Part shown: one piece after another, positions 45,791-57,711 of the stretch | Layout: the number at the start of each line of letters is the position of its first letter | How positions within the stretch are numbered: the stretch's first letter is position 1 | Assembly (NCBI RefSeq): GCF_011075055.1 | Contig: NC_058147.1 | Location: forward strand, 9,610,001 to 9,674,000 | Source of the DNA: Mangifera indica | Lineage: Eukaryota; Streptophyta; Magnoliopsida; Sapindales; Anacardiaceae | Reading direction: 5' to 3' | Length of the DNA: 64,000 nucleotides | Notes under the pieces: generated by a model | Seen by the model: the letters and a program-made list of their open reading frames with translations, nothing else | What the model was told of the DNA's origin: nothing | Databases searched by the model: none | Position numbers and translations under genes: made by a program

Positions 45791-48348
45791 TCAAGGGCAC
45801 TTGGGTTTATTTCCATGGGTTCTGAGGCTTGCATAGCATGGACAAGCTTTCGTGTTTCCAGAAGTACCAGGAGGAACACAATTGCACGTCTTGCAACAAG
45901 CTCGACATGCTCTATGGCATATCTTCTTTCTTGATGACTCCTTGCATCTACTCGAGCATGCGTTGCTACAATCTGATCATTAATTTTGTCAAAATGGGAA
46001 AAAAGATTAATTAACTTCCATTGTCGTCCATTGCTTCCCTTAATGAATCATTTAAAATTAACTGTTAATATATAGAAAAGAGTTTTATTTGGATGTCATG
46101 TTAATAATATTATCAATCTTAATTTAAACCCTATTTTAAAACATAAAAAAAGATAAATAACATTTTCTCACTTAAGGATCAGCCCAAAAACACTTTTATA
46201 TCACGAGTGGTATAAATAACACTTTTTCGTAAAAAAATCAAACAATGTTAAAAAGACTAATGACATAGGGCCAAAATAGTTATTTTATCATCAATTAATT
46301 TTGAAAAATAAAAAAATAGTTTTCTATTTAACCCAAACATTTTAAATATGACAATTTAACCCTTTGTTGCATTATGTTCAATTTTTTATGGTGTAACTAT
46401 CATTTTTTAAACCTTTGAGGGTCTACCAATATTTTAAAATTTTTAAAAGACCCCCAAGCTTTTTTGAATTTCCATTAACCCTTAAAATTTTTCAAAAAGA
46501 CCTCTAATATTTTTTTAAATTATAGGTTACCCTTTTATACTATTATATTACAAAAATACTCCTATCTATAGGTAGAGCAAAATAAGAGATGAGGGTAAAA
46601 GAAACAAGAGACTTCTTATATAATTTGGATATTTAAAAAAGGTTTTTTTTAATTTTTGTTAATTTAGAGTTATATGATAATTTTAAAAAATGAAATAGTA
46701 AGGATAAAATGGTAATTTCACTTTTTAATACAGTTATTTCATTAACAAAGTTTAATTTTGGGTGAAAAAATGCTATTCATACCAACTAAAAGTGGAAAAG
46801 TGTTTTAAGGTCAAGCCATGGGTAGGAAAATGTTATTCACACTTTAAAAAAAATGTAATGCATAATGTAACAATTTGCAATAAGTTATATCATTATTAGT
46901 ATGGTATTCTAGTTACCTTATGTCCCATAAAATTAGGCCAAAGCACTATTTCCCACCCAAGTTTAGGTGCGATCTCAAGGTTACACCCACAAGATTTGAA
47001 AAACTCGAAGTCTCACTCATAACATAATTGTCATTAAAATTCTCTATTAGAGGCATGAGTAAAATAGTCATTTCACTAATAATATTAAAAAAATAAAATT
47101 TATTGAATTTTCTCTCCTAAATTTTAAAAACTAACAACTTCACCCCTACCTAAAGTTTTATAACTTTGAAAAGTCACATTTTCCTTTTAAATTTTTTCTT
47201 TACCTCTCCAGCCACCATCTTCGATGCCGACGACCTCTCGTTTCTACCCTAAACCGTTGGTCGATGCACTCAAATAAATTTGGAATAGATCTCTTTGTTA
47301 GAGACGAAGAGATCCGCCGAGATCTAGGCGTAGAGATTTGCAATCTCTTTGTTGGAGATGAAGAGATCTAGAGCCCAAATCTCTTCGTTGAGAAGAGATT
47401 TGGAATCTTTTCACCCAGATCTCTTCATCAATGAAGTAACATTGTCGTCGTCCTTTCCAGATCACTAGAGAAAGTGGTCAGAGAGAAAGAAAAAAATTTT
47501 AAGGCTTTGGAAGGGAGAAAATATGACTTTTCAAAGTTAAAAAACTTTATGAGAGGTGAAATGTTAGTTTTTAAAACTGAGGAGAGAAAAATGTAATAAA
47601 CTTATATTTTTTTAATATTATTAGTAAAATAACGATTTCACTTTTACTTCTAACAGAAAATTTTAACCCTAATTGGTTAATAGGTGGTATCTCGAGTTTT
47701 TCAAATCTCGTAGGTGTGATTTTAGAATCGCACTTAAACTTGGGTGGAAAGTAGTCCTGTGGGCCATAAAATTATTCAAGTGAGAACATTTACTCCATAA
47801 CATAATTTTGGTTTCCAACTTTAAAATTGAAAAGAAAATTACCTTTGAATGATAGGCTTAAAAACTATACATCAATTGATCTTCGCACTATGACATGGAA
47901 ATTTATAAGGAAGTCTGTAATTTCTCCAGATATTAAATTTATTGAAAGAAATAGTTTATAAATAGTTCCAATTCAGATAAATTGAAGATGGATACAGATT
48001 TGAAGAACTCACTAATTTTCCCTGAATAATGCTTTTTGTGAGCAGCTAACACATCACTCTCTTCATCATCTCTCTTAATCTGTAGAGATTTTAATTTCTA
48101 TCATTTTTTATCAAAATTAAGAATAAATTCATGAAGAAAGTTGAGAAATGAAACTCACACTAGCAAAATTTTTCCCTGCATTATAACCAAACAATGAAGC
48201 CTCTGCCAATGCCTGCAAATGAATTAAGAACAAAGTTGGCAAGAAAATCAAAACCCCAAATTCTTGTTATAAAATCTCAAACTGCATTATATTAATTCAC
48301 CTGAAGGGAGAGAAGGGCAATGACAACAATGAAGAAGAAGAGTTTCAT
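45791..48348 (-). CDS. GASA/snakin family cysteine-rich secreted peptide, 4 exons, 116 aa
   Basis: Exons on the minus strand are 48348-48301, 48212-48159, 48079-48013 and 45972-45791, giving 351 nt with consistent phases and GT-AG borders. Residues 1 to about 19 (MKLFFFIVVIALLSLQALA) are a signal peptide. Then comes a variable, charged region (IKRDDEESDVLAAHKKHYSG) and a complete 12-cysteine GASA domain: NCSNACSSRCKESS, ICHRACRACCKTCNC, VPPGTSGNTKACPCYA, ending HGNKPKCP. It differs from the other GASA gene by an extra exon and a longer spacer between signal and domain, so the two are not a recent duplicate pair. The role is expected to be apoplastic, as a hormone-responsive growth or defence peptide. 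A TTTATT (AATAAA on the minus strand) at 45627-45632 is a possible polyadenylation signal. Confidence 0.92.
46151..46841. mobile_element. Inverted-repeat element of a second family, in intron 3 of the minus-strand GASA gene
   Basis: The left arm is ATAACATTTTCTCACTTAAGG, then CACTTTTATATCACGAG and TGGTATAAATAACACTTTTTCG. The right arm carries the complementary wording (TGAAAAAATGCTATTCATACC, AAAAGTG, GGTAGGAAAATGTTATTCA). The arms pair over about 90 bp. The interior shares sequence with 476-640. It encodes nothing, and no target duplication was resolved. Confidence 0.6.
46936..47765. mobile_element. MULE-type inverted-repeat element, copy 3, in a GASA intron
   Basis: The ends are GGCCAAAGCACTATTTCCCACC and GGGTGGAAAGTAGTCCTGTGGGCC. 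The 9-bp target duplication ATAAAATTA is perfect (46927-46935, 47766-47774). The arms of roughly 300 bp pair well. The centre is made of GAAGAGATC/GATCTCTTC-like words (for example GAGACGAAGAGATCC and AATCTCTTCG). Together with the neighbouring element it enlarges intron 3 of the minus-strand GASA gene. Confidence 0.85.
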
Positions 48349-48396
48349 TTTGTGAGTACAGAGAAATGGGTGAGGATTGGAGGAGGTAGAGTGTGG

Positions 48397-48403
48397 CTTT
48401 ATA
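48397..48403 (-). promoter_or_regulatory. TATA box of the minus-strand GASA gene
   Basis: The minus strand reads TATAAAG about 50 bp upstream of the ATG at 48348, implying a very short leader of about 20 nt. Confidence 0.55.
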
Positions 48404-48867
48404 AAGACTAAATGTTGAAAGTAGGAATCACCCGTAAAAAATTGAGGAAAATCACAGGCTTCATGTTGGGTGCACGCACGGGAAATTGTTTGAGGTAAAA
48501 GAAAAAAGAGAAGTATTATTTTAATATGTTGGAGACAAGTTGGTTGGTTTGGTTGAACTTTATTTGTTCATGGGAAATTGTGAAACATGCACAGCTGGTG
48601 ATTCTTTGGTTGATTAGCGAGTATGGTGAACACTGAGCTGGAGAAAATGAGAGGTCAGAGATCCGTCCCCACCCCCCACACCCTTTTGTTTCGAGAAAAA
48701 TTTGTTATTGTATATAAATTAATTTTATTATTATTTATATACATAATTTTATTTCTATTACATTCACAAATTGGTTGTTCCCCCCTAAATCAAATATTTG
48801 CTCAATTTCAAATCCATCTCCACAGATTGGCTGTCCTCAACACCAGTCCCAACTCCTCCCTCCGCCT

Positions 48868-49147
48868 TGTTGGTATATGTCAACAAATGAAATGATGGGC
48901 TAGACTGCTGTATATAAAACTAGAAGGACAGTGCTCACTTCAAGACTACTAAGAGGGCCTCTTTGTTATTGCTCCACAAACATATAAAAAATGCGTTATA
49001 GTTAGGGTTTCATATTATTTTTTTAAATGAAATCTCTCACGACCGTTTATAGAATCTTCCATATTTTTCTCTATGAACCTTTTGTGCCTGATCTGTGTTT
49101 GATGATTTTTTGCTAGTTCAATGATTTACTCACATAGTATCAGAGCA
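48868..49147 (+). mobile_element. Copia-type LTR with primer-binding site
   Basis: TGTTGGTATATGTCAACA starts at 48868, TATATAAAAC (about 48911) is a candidate TATA box, and the LTR ends ATTTACTCACA at 49134. TAGTATCAGAGCA follows immediately, one base away from the tRNA-Met primer site. No coding sequence or second LTR follows, so it is a truncated element. Confidence 0.6.
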
Positions 49148-49580
49148 CAAGTTAAATAATAGATTTAACAATTTAAATTATTCTTAAATATAAGTGATAA
49201 TATACCAACAATCTAGACAGTTATACTTAAGCGGAGTATTAAATAATCAAAATAAAAAAAGAAAGAGAGTCTCACATCTAATAAACATAATATAAGTGAG
49301 TGGTATAGTTTTGTGTAATATAAATTTTAATCTTCACATTTGTAAACCTAGTATATTTTTGACAACTATCTTCTTAAATCTATCACAAGTCTTATTATGT
49401 GTTGCCCAGACAATGTAAAATATAATTTAATGATTCTTGATTCTAACTCTTCTTGTGCTTCCTTTTTAATCTCTTTTAATCCTTGTATTTTGATTAAAAA
49501 AAATAATACATTTATATAACATTGTATTTTGAAAATTTGATAAAAAGAAATTTTGAGAGTGAAATAGATGTTAATATGGT

Positions 49581-50169
49581 TGTAATATCTTTGGTCCAAT
49601 AACCCGGCCCACTGTGAAGATATTGTCCACTTTGGACACACAGTCCATTATGGTTTTGTTTTTAGGCTTTGCAACCCAAAACACGTCTTAACAATTTAAG
49701 GAGCTCACTAGCTATTTAACCAGTCAAATTCTCCCATCACTAACCGATGTGGGATATGTAGATAGAGTACAGACAGACCGAGCATCTCTCCCGTGCTTTG
49801 TTGATGTGGGATTTGCCTAAGGATATCACATATGCCCCCCCTTACAGGACTCAGCGTCCTCGCTGAGGTTTGCCCTACTATCATTTAAGAGAACACGCGA
49901 AGCTGCTCTAATATCATTTGTAATATCTCTGGTTCAATAACCCGGCCCACTGTCAAGATATTGTCCACTTTGGACACACAGTCCATCATGGTTTTGATTT
50001 TGAGTTTTGCAACACAAAACGTGTCTTAACAGTTTAAGGAGCTCCCAGGTTATTTTAACTAATCAAATTCTCTCACCACTAACTGATGTAGAATATGTAA
50101 ACAGAGTACAAACAGACCCAACATCTCTCTCGTGCTTTGTCGATGTGAGATTTGCTTAAAGGTATCGCA
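49581..50169 (-). mobile_element. TRIM (miniature LTR retrotransposon)
   Basis: Two LTRs of about 250 bp (49581-49830 and 49919-50169) flank only 88 bp. On the minus strand each LTR runs from TG(T/C)GATA(T/C)C to GATATTACA. The primer-binding site TGATATTAGAGCAG (49903-49916, minus strand) follows the 5' LTR, and a purine tract AAGGGGGGGCATA (49831-49844) precedes the 3' LTR. The 5-bp target duplication ATGGT is perfect (49576-49580, 50170-50174). It has no coding capacity. The LTR wording (AACCCGGCCCACTGT, GATATTGTCCACTTTGGACACAC, CGATGTGGGA) is that of a family common near plant genes. Confidence 0.9.
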
Positions 50170-50258
50170 ATGGTAGATCTAAGAAAAGAAAATGTTGACA
50201 GAAAAATGGAAGAATAAGACGGTGTAGTAGAAAGAGAAATAACAGGTGTAGACAAAAA

Positions 50259-51265
50259 GGCCAAAATACTTATTCCCGACCAAGGGTTAGTGCAATCTCA
50301 AACTCTAACCTGTTAAGTTTTAAAAACTCAAATACTTATATATTTATTAAATTTTGTTATTATTATTAAGGGTAAAAATGTCATTTAGAGATTTTATTTA
50401 AAAAAAGAAAAATATATCTCTTTTTTCCACTTTAGTTTTAAAAACTAACAATTTCTCCTTTAGCTTAATTTTAAAAAATTAATTTTTCACCCTACCATCT
50501 AGGGTTTTCATACTTTAAGGTTAACAACAACCCCCTTAAAGTTCAAAAAATTACACTTACACCTCAAAAAATTCATTATCTCTTTCTAATGACCATTCAA
50601 CGATTCACTCTGGTGCATCATCAATCCCACCACTGATACTCTCTCCCTCCCCAATGGGTTTTCAGCACAAAAATCACCCAAACTCCAGTAAAAATAGTGG
50701 GATTTTGTTACACATATTTGTGTGTTGATCGTCGCATAAACGATGACAAGAACAGACTAGTGGTGTTTGGAAACATTTATCTCCGACGAGAACAACTGAA
50801 GGAGAGCACGATGAAGCCCGAGAGAGGAAGAGATGCGTGACGATTGGAAGGGGAAACATCATGTCGGGAGAGAAATCGTTAGAGATAAAGGTTGGGTTGA
50901 CAGGAGAAAAATCACCAAAGATAATAATATGAAAATTGAAGTTAAAGAGGGGGTGAAATTGAAATTTGTCAAAAAGCTATGAGATGATTGCAAATGGAAA
51001 AAAGAGGAGAGTTTGCAATCTCAGACTTGGGAGGGGAATAAATCAGTTTTTTTTAAAACTTGTAAAATATGAGGTTAGGGGGAGAAAAAAATTTCAAAAC
51101 TTAAGGGTAACCTTAAAATATAAAATTAAATAAAATATTTAAATGATGTTTTTATCTTTGACGGTATTAAGAAAATTTAACAGATGATGAAAATTTAAGT
51201 TTTCAAAATTTAGTATAAGAGTTTGGGATTGCACTAAACCTTGCGTGGGAATAAGTCCTTTAGCC
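50259..51265. mobile_element. MULE-type inverted-repeat element, copy 4
   Basis: The ends are GGCCAAAATACTTATTCCCG and TGGGAATAAGTCCTTTAGCC. The flanking 9-mers AGACAAAAA (50250-50258) and AAACAATAA (51266-51274) match at seven of nine positions. The arms pair over several hundred bases, and the centre is unlike that of other copies (CATTCACTCTGGTGCATCATC, ATCGTCGCATAAACGATGAC). It inserted just downstream of the TRIM. Confidence 0.7.
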
Positions 51266-51558
51266 AAACAATAAAAAAGAAGCAAGGAAACAAAAAAATG
51301 TAGAATAATGACAGCAAAAGTTTTTTTTTAAATGCAGTACAATCACTAGTATACCTTTATATATTTAGTATATATTAAAAATTTTAGTGAAATGACCTTT
51401 TTGTTATTTAACCTAATGATAGTTATTAACAAAAATAGATAATGAATAGGTAAATAGGCTTTTTTAAACTAAATGGATGACAAAATGTCATATTCATTAA
51501 AGTTCAAATGAAAAATACTCATTGGGCTATTTAATAATACCAATCATATTACTAGATA

Positions 51559-52175
51559 GGCCGAAGGACTTATTCCCACCCATGGCTTGAAGCATTTTCA
51601 AACCTCTATTTATTAAGTTTTAAAAATCAAAATAAACATATCAATTATTACTGATAGTTTATATTGTTAGAGAGAAGGGTAAAAGAGACTTTTTATATTT
51701 TTAGTCAAGATAGTTTATATAGTTTATATTGTTAGAGAGAAGGCTTTCTCCTCTTTCTCTCCACCCCCCGATCACCCTTTCTGAGTGACAAAAGATCGTT
51801 GTTTCGAAAAATTTGTCTTTCTTGAAGGAAATTTGGAAATTTTTGGTGTTTTATTGCTGTAGAGTTGTTTCAACCTTTCTTTTTTTTTTTTTTTATTGTT
51901 TGGATTTACTGGCGATGTTGTAGTTTTTCCAATCAATCAGCGGAGTATCTTTACTCAGTTGGGAAAAAAATTATTTCCTTTTTCATAATACTATAATTGT
52001 GAAGATTTGGTCAGCGTGATCGGTCTGGCTCTTGTAACCAATGACAGTTAGAACAGTGATCTTAGGAAGTGCAAGGCGGCGTTGAACTCACCCATCAGAT
52101 CTCTGTAAAAGACCACTTGGTAAGATTGACGGAGTCGAAGAGAGGAGCCGGAAGTGGGTCGGTGTAGTCCTTGGC

Positions 52176-52225
<50 letters not shown>

Positions 52226-52300
52226 TAAAATATTAAACTAAAATGAGGGATGGGAGTTTGACAATGCATTAAATCTTGGGCGAGGATAAATGTTTCTACC
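51559..52300. mobile_element. MULE-type inverted-repeat element, copy 5, diverged
   Basis: The left end GGCCGAAGGACTTATTCCCACCC is clear. The right end (CTTGGGCGAGGATAAATGTTTCTACC) is diverged. Flanking 9-mers TACTAGATA and TGCTGGATG match at six of nine positions. A TA/CA microsatellite at about 52178-52226 lies in the right arm. Confidence 0.55.
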
Positions 52301-52538
52301 TGCTGGATGGATAAATAGATAGAGGAGAAAGAAATTTAGATATGATATAAAGATATCAACTTATTGTGTTGTTTGACATGTAGGGCCAACCATGGCATGG
52401 GACGAGTGGGGCTGCTGGCCCTTCTTAAAAATATAAAATAATTTTTCACTCGTATTTATTTTAACAAAAGGTGCATTTATATTACTGTTTTAGATTTGAC
52501 CGTACTCATTTACTTTGGTCAATACGTATATTCAATTA

Positions 52539-53208
52539 GGCCAAAGGATTGTTTCCCATCTAAGGTATGTTTTTTTTCCAAATTTCATACACCCCCGCCC
52601 CAAAACTTTAGACCGTTAGAATTAACTAAGTTTATTAGTCATATTATTTCTCTCTCAATTCTAAAAACTAATAATTTTTCTCTCAACCTAAGTTTCAAAA
52701 ACTATATTTTTTTTCTAAGATTTCCAAATCTTTAGATCTAATTTTTCCAACGATGACTGACAATCTCCAAGCATTTACTCTTCCTCTCCGACGGCCCCTC
52801 CTTTCAACCGTACATCTTCCAACATCGTGTGGTGTTGTCATCGATGAAGACGCCTATGAGGGGAAGACGTCGCACGGTCGGAAAGAGGAGACACCGGAAA
52901 GGAAGAGACGTCACTTGAAAATTGCGGTCATTGTCGAAAAATTCAATCTAAAAGTCTTGAAACCCTAGGGGGGAAAATCTTATTTTTGAAAACTTGGGTT
53001 AGGAGAAATTGTTAGTTTTCAGGGTTTAGAGGGAAGAATAAAATTAAATTTAAGTTAATTTTTAATATTACAAAAAAATGACAGTTTTGTCTTTAAAACT
53101 GTTTTTTTTTAACAGCCTATAAGTAGACAAATAAGATTTTCAAAATTAATGGAGGAGAGGAGAATTTGGAAAAAAAGCATACCTTGGGTGGGAAATAGTC
53201 CTTTGGCC
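52539..53208. mobile_element. MULE-type inverted-repeat element, copy 6
   Basis: The ends are GGCCAAAGGATTGTTTCCCATC and GGGTGGGAAATAGTCCTTTGGCC, with a perfect 9-bp duplication ATTCAATTA (52530-52538, 53209-53217). It is 670 bp, with a centre of CGATGAAGACG/CGTC words. The closest relative in the window is the copy at 57712. It gives the clearest definition of the family termini. Confidence 0.88.
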
Positions 53209-53219
53209 ATTCAATTACT

Positions 53220-54640
53220 TAAAATATCACTCAATTTTTTCTAGTCCTATGATGTCATAATTCTGTTATATTTTTTTTTATTTATTATTTTTGAGAAATT
53301 ATGTGCCCAGTATTAAGTAATTTAACTAATCATAATATTTTATTATATGATTAAATAATTTTAAATTATAAATAAAATAATATCTTATTATATAATAAAC
53401 TGTTATTATTTATATATAAAGTTTTATATATTATTTACATAAAAATTATATATATTATTTATTAAAATAATTTTATTGTAATTATTAAAGCGTGGCTCAT
53501 CCTCTTCATTCTCACAGTGTCAAGATATGACCCTGTGTTCAGCAGTTGTTTGTAGTTGTAAAGCAAGCAAGAAATCAGACTCATAATTGAAAAAATCAAG
53601 AGAAAAAACAAGGAAAAACAGATAATTCCTAAAATTACTCTTATTATCTTTAACAACGAAATCAGAAAGCGCTCACCAATTTATACAACATAGCAAATCC
53701 TCGTCAAATATAACAGGACCCCTTCGATTTAGTACAAAAGAAACAAATTTACTCAATTAGAGCCTTTCGATTAGCCCTACAAATAAACCCCAATTTTTGT
53801 TGCCAAAAAGGTTGAATTCGAGCCAAAACAAATTCAATTTGAGTAAACCCAAATTTGAATTCATTTTAAGATATTTGAGTTGTTTGAGTTCAACTCATTT
53901 AAGAAAAGTTAAACTCAAATTCAAGTTTTAAGCGTATTTTAATACTGTAATCAAACAAAAAAGATTAAAATAATATTATTTTGATATATATTAATTAAAT
54001 AACGTTATTTTAATCGATTCGTATAGAATTTTTTTAGATTCGTAAGATTGACAAATTGAATACCTATAAAACTCTAACTTGTTATTATTTAATTCTCAAA
54101 ATAAAGTTTGAACTCACTTAAATTAAACTTCTTTTTAGACTTATTTTCGATTCAAATCTAACTCTAATTTCAGACAAAAACAAAGAAAACAGAGGAAAGG
54201 AGAAATGATATTGTCTTCATCATCTTTGAACTTTTCAGCTCATCCTAATGACAAAACAACACATTTTAAATTCATTCATTTTAAACTGTGTTGACTTGAA
54301 TATATATATAAAAGGCTTCCCCAATTTATAAAAGATTAATCACCTGAGTTGAAACAACCAACATTTTTCTCAATTAGTAACCAACCATTAAAACATTATA
54401 TCAAGAACCAACCAGTAGTAACCACCAACCATGACAGTCTTCATATCCTCCTTCAAGACAATTATTCTCCAAGGTAAATATGCATCCGAAGAGAGAGCGT
54501 TACTACTAAACTTCATACATACATACATGCATACAACCAAACTTATGCAAAAGTAAAACATAGTTAAAACCTCAACAATCAATATTCATCATAAATATTT
54601 ATCCCAAACAAGACACAAAATTGTGCAAAAGATGTTCACA
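53220..54640. other. Spacer, no gene
   Basis: This contains an AT-rich MITE-like copy at about 53300-53460 (core GATTAAATAATTTTAAATTA) and a TTTGAATT/AACTCAAATTC-rich patch at about 53810-54170 related to 1975-2435. I see no gene. Confidence 0.45.
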
Positions 54641-54649
54641 AAAATTTAA

Positions 54650-55200
54650 AACAAAAAAGAAGAATCCAAGCTTAATGTGAGGAAATCATAAATGATAAAA
54701 ACATCTTAACATCATCAGCCCCCTCACTACCTTCATTGACTATGATCTCTGAAGTCACTCCTCGCCTGCCACTTGCAAAATGTAGAATGAAATGAGTGCT
54801 AAACACCCAATAAGTAGTCAACCATTTAGGCACCTTAATTTACTTTTCTTCACTTATTCTTTTCTTTCTTCCTTGCTTCACATATCTTATCTCATAACTT
54901 TCGGCATTTAGGAAACTTATCATTTATCACTAAAAATGATGATATTAGATGCATTGCATGCTAAAAATATTTTATAACTTTGAGAACATTTCATAACAAA
55001 TTTCTTGAAACTTTAACTATTTATGTTGATCAGATAGATTTGGTACCCTAACTATGTGAGCAAACATAAACTAGTGTAATCTCTCTCTTCATGTGCAAAA
55101 TCTTAGCACTACTAAAACTTTCACCCTACAACGGGTGTGTCCTATAGCAGGTGTGTATGAAATAACTCAAGGGTGCCCCATCACAATAAACTTCAAAAAA
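54650..55200 (-). mobile_element. Diverged Gypsy-type LTR relic
   Basis: Several landmarks of the solo LTR at 34635-36728 recur in the same order and orientation: a GCCTGCCACTTGCAAA-like stretch, GAATGAAATGAGTGCTAAACACCCA (compare GTGAGAGATAAGAACACTC), and CGGGTGTGTCCTATAGCAGGTGTG (compare GCGGATGTGTCCTACTGCAGG), then GGTGCCCCATCA. Similarity is patchy, so this is an old relative. Ends are approximate. Confidence 0.4.
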
Positions 55201-55475
55201 AACATTAAAAAAAAATATTAATCATGAGAAAATATGTTTTCTAGGAGCATTCGTAAAAACTCCCTAACTGATGAGATCTAGTCCCACACACATAGCTATA
55301 TAAACAAGTCTCTTGTAAAACTCGAATTCTCCAACAATTCATGAAAAACATGGACGTGCAACTTTCCTTCAATAGTCTCACGCTAAAAAATGGGTATGTT
55401 TTCATGCAATTCATAAATTTGCCCAAGCTACTTTACTTTCATCTCTTAGCTTGTATCATGCTTTCATGTCATTCA

Positions 55476-55985
55476 CACTACAACAAAAAGAGTTTTTAGT
55501 GGTATTTATAAATTTCACTATTATTTTTACGGTATTAAGGCAAATGCCATTAAATTTGGTGTTACTATAGGTTTTAACGACAATTATTTGTAGACCTAAT
55601 ATAAATACAAAATAAACACCAGTAAAAGTTCAATAATGTTATGACATTTATTTATGACATTAGAAATGTCGTTGAATTTAATTTTCTTTTTTTCCAAAAG
55701 TTAGTTAATATACAATTTAATGGTATTTACAATTGCTGCTAAAAAGTTAATATCATAATTTAAACCAACATTTGCAATTACCACTAAAAGATGACTATCA
55801 TAATTTACATCGGTATTTGCAATTATTACTAGAGAATAACTATTATAATTTATAATTGTCATTAAAAGTTCTTATCATAATTTGTATCAATATTCATAAT
55901 TGACATTAAAAACTCAAAAGTATTCTCTTCTCACCAATTATTATGGCATTTAATGTTAATTGTAATAGTCATAACAGTTTTAAAA
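55476..55985 (+). mobile_element. CACTA (En/Spm) element terminus with subterminal repeats
   Basis: CACTACAACAAAAAGAG at 55476 is a classical CACTA end, followed by TTTTTAGTGGTATTTATAAA. From about 55720 to 55920 there are about four degenerate units of 45-60 bp with ATTTGCAATTACCACTAAAAG and TATCATAATTTACATC, typical subterminal repeats. The opposite terminus and transposase were not found. Confidence 0.7.
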
Positions 55986-56639
55986 ATTAAAGATGGGCTT
56001 TTGTATTATTTTTAATTATTAATAAAATGTAGAACCATATATGTATAACTAACAATGAAGTGATTGATTCAAACTTCAACTTTTTGTTATAAATAACTAA
56101 AATTACATAGTGTCAAAAAAATAAAAAATTTAGGTTCCTCAAAAATAAATTTTGTTTAATAAAAAAAAAAAACAATAGTACTATCAAGCTTATTAAACTC
56201 TAATAATTGATGAAATGCAACTTTAAACAATCAACCCATTCATACTATGTAACCTTAGAAAAAAAAAAAAAACACTATAAGTGGTCGATTAAAAAAAAAT
56301 CTAAAATAAATCAATTCATATTATTTAATCCAAAATGAAACAATCCTTATGATAATATCATAAATGAAACGAGACATATACTAGATAGAAAGATAATGTT
56401 TAATAGAGCTAAATATATCTTTCACAATGATATCACATGCACTTCATAAAAAAAAAATTAATATCAAAGTTAGTACCTTATTTTTCAATTTAATGATTTC
56501 ATTGAATTATTCATCAATATGACTACTTTCAACTACAACCATTATCCCTTTCTATTGTGCATTGGATTGTATAAAGTTGAATAATCCTATTTACAAATCA
56601 AATGAAAAAACACTATCAAATTAATGAAAAACAAGAATG

Positions 56640-57125
56640 CTAGATTGCAAATTCATACTCTTCAATGTTTGAATCGACGAAGAAACGAATTGACGAAGAT
56701 GAGCATTTTCGTCGATTCTTTTGGAATTGATGAAGACTCGTATCTCCATTGATTCATCTAGAATCGATAAAGATGAGTCTTCGGTGGGTCATTTGGAAGC
56801 TTCGAAGGTGGCCGGTGAAATGGCGGATTGAAGCTCTTTCTCTGATGGTCGGAGAGCCTCTAAAAAATAAACCCTAAGTTTTGGGCGGACAAATGTTACT
56901 TTTAAAAATTAGAAAATTTTAAACAAGGGAAAATTTATTAATTTTTTAAAACGGTAAAGAAAAAAAAATAAATTTTATATTATTTTGATATAATTAATGA
57001 AATAACTATTTTATCTTTATTTTTTTAATAAAAGTTAATTCATATATGAGATTTCAGATTTTTTAAACTTTAAAAATATGATTTTAAAAATACACTAAAA
57101 TTTGAGGATAAAATAGACTTTTGAC
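56640..57125. mobile_element. Truncated MULE-type element
   Basis: The right half of the family is visible: centre words GACGAAGATGAGCATTTTCGTC, then AAACCCTAAGTTTTGGGCGG, GGGAAAATTTATTAATTTTT and a drifted right end ATTTGAGGATAAAATAGACTTTTGACC. The left terminus was not found. Confidence 0.5.
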
Positions 57126-57179
57126 CTATTATAAATAAAAAATTTATTTTTAAAATATTACTAAAACATCTAAACTTTC

Positions 57180-57711
57180 ACTCTCGTACATTGAATACAT
57201 CCCATTTGACCCTCAAGCTTCCTCACAACAGTTAACACAGTGTGTTACTGAACCTCCCTGCATAAATAAACATAACTACAACTGAACCAGCAACAGGCAA
57301 GGAATTTAATACCCATCAAGATTCCTTAGTTGTCAGTTGATAGGACCCAGAGCATTGGCCACAAAGCAAAGAAGCATGATGAACCAAACGCGTTCCAATT
57401 GGCAAACAGCAGACAAGGACATTCTGACAAGAAGAACGTGCCTTCATGCTATGTGAAATTATTGCTGAGGCCCAGAATGTGACTGGAATTCGAAACGGCA
57501 AAATAAAGATAAACTTTAATGGTGCAGACAAAATGCTTTTGCAAAGTGTCTCCAATCAAGCCAATTCGATAGAAGAAGCTAGAAAGTAGCCGACATCGAG
57601 ATTGCCTTTCTTTGTGGACAGCTGGATGGCAGAAGACAGCAAGGACATCAGACAAGGACCTTCGCAACTATTGTCCGAAGAAGTCGAAAGTGGGTTTGAT
57701 TGTTTGTATGA
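57180..57711. other. Less AT-rich stretch, unrecognised
   Basis: 57240-57710 is noticeably less AT-rich than its surroundings and contains short frames on both strands, none recognised. The minus strand could be a transcript 3' end or a transposon interior. I found no splice-supported coding model. Confidence 0.3.
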
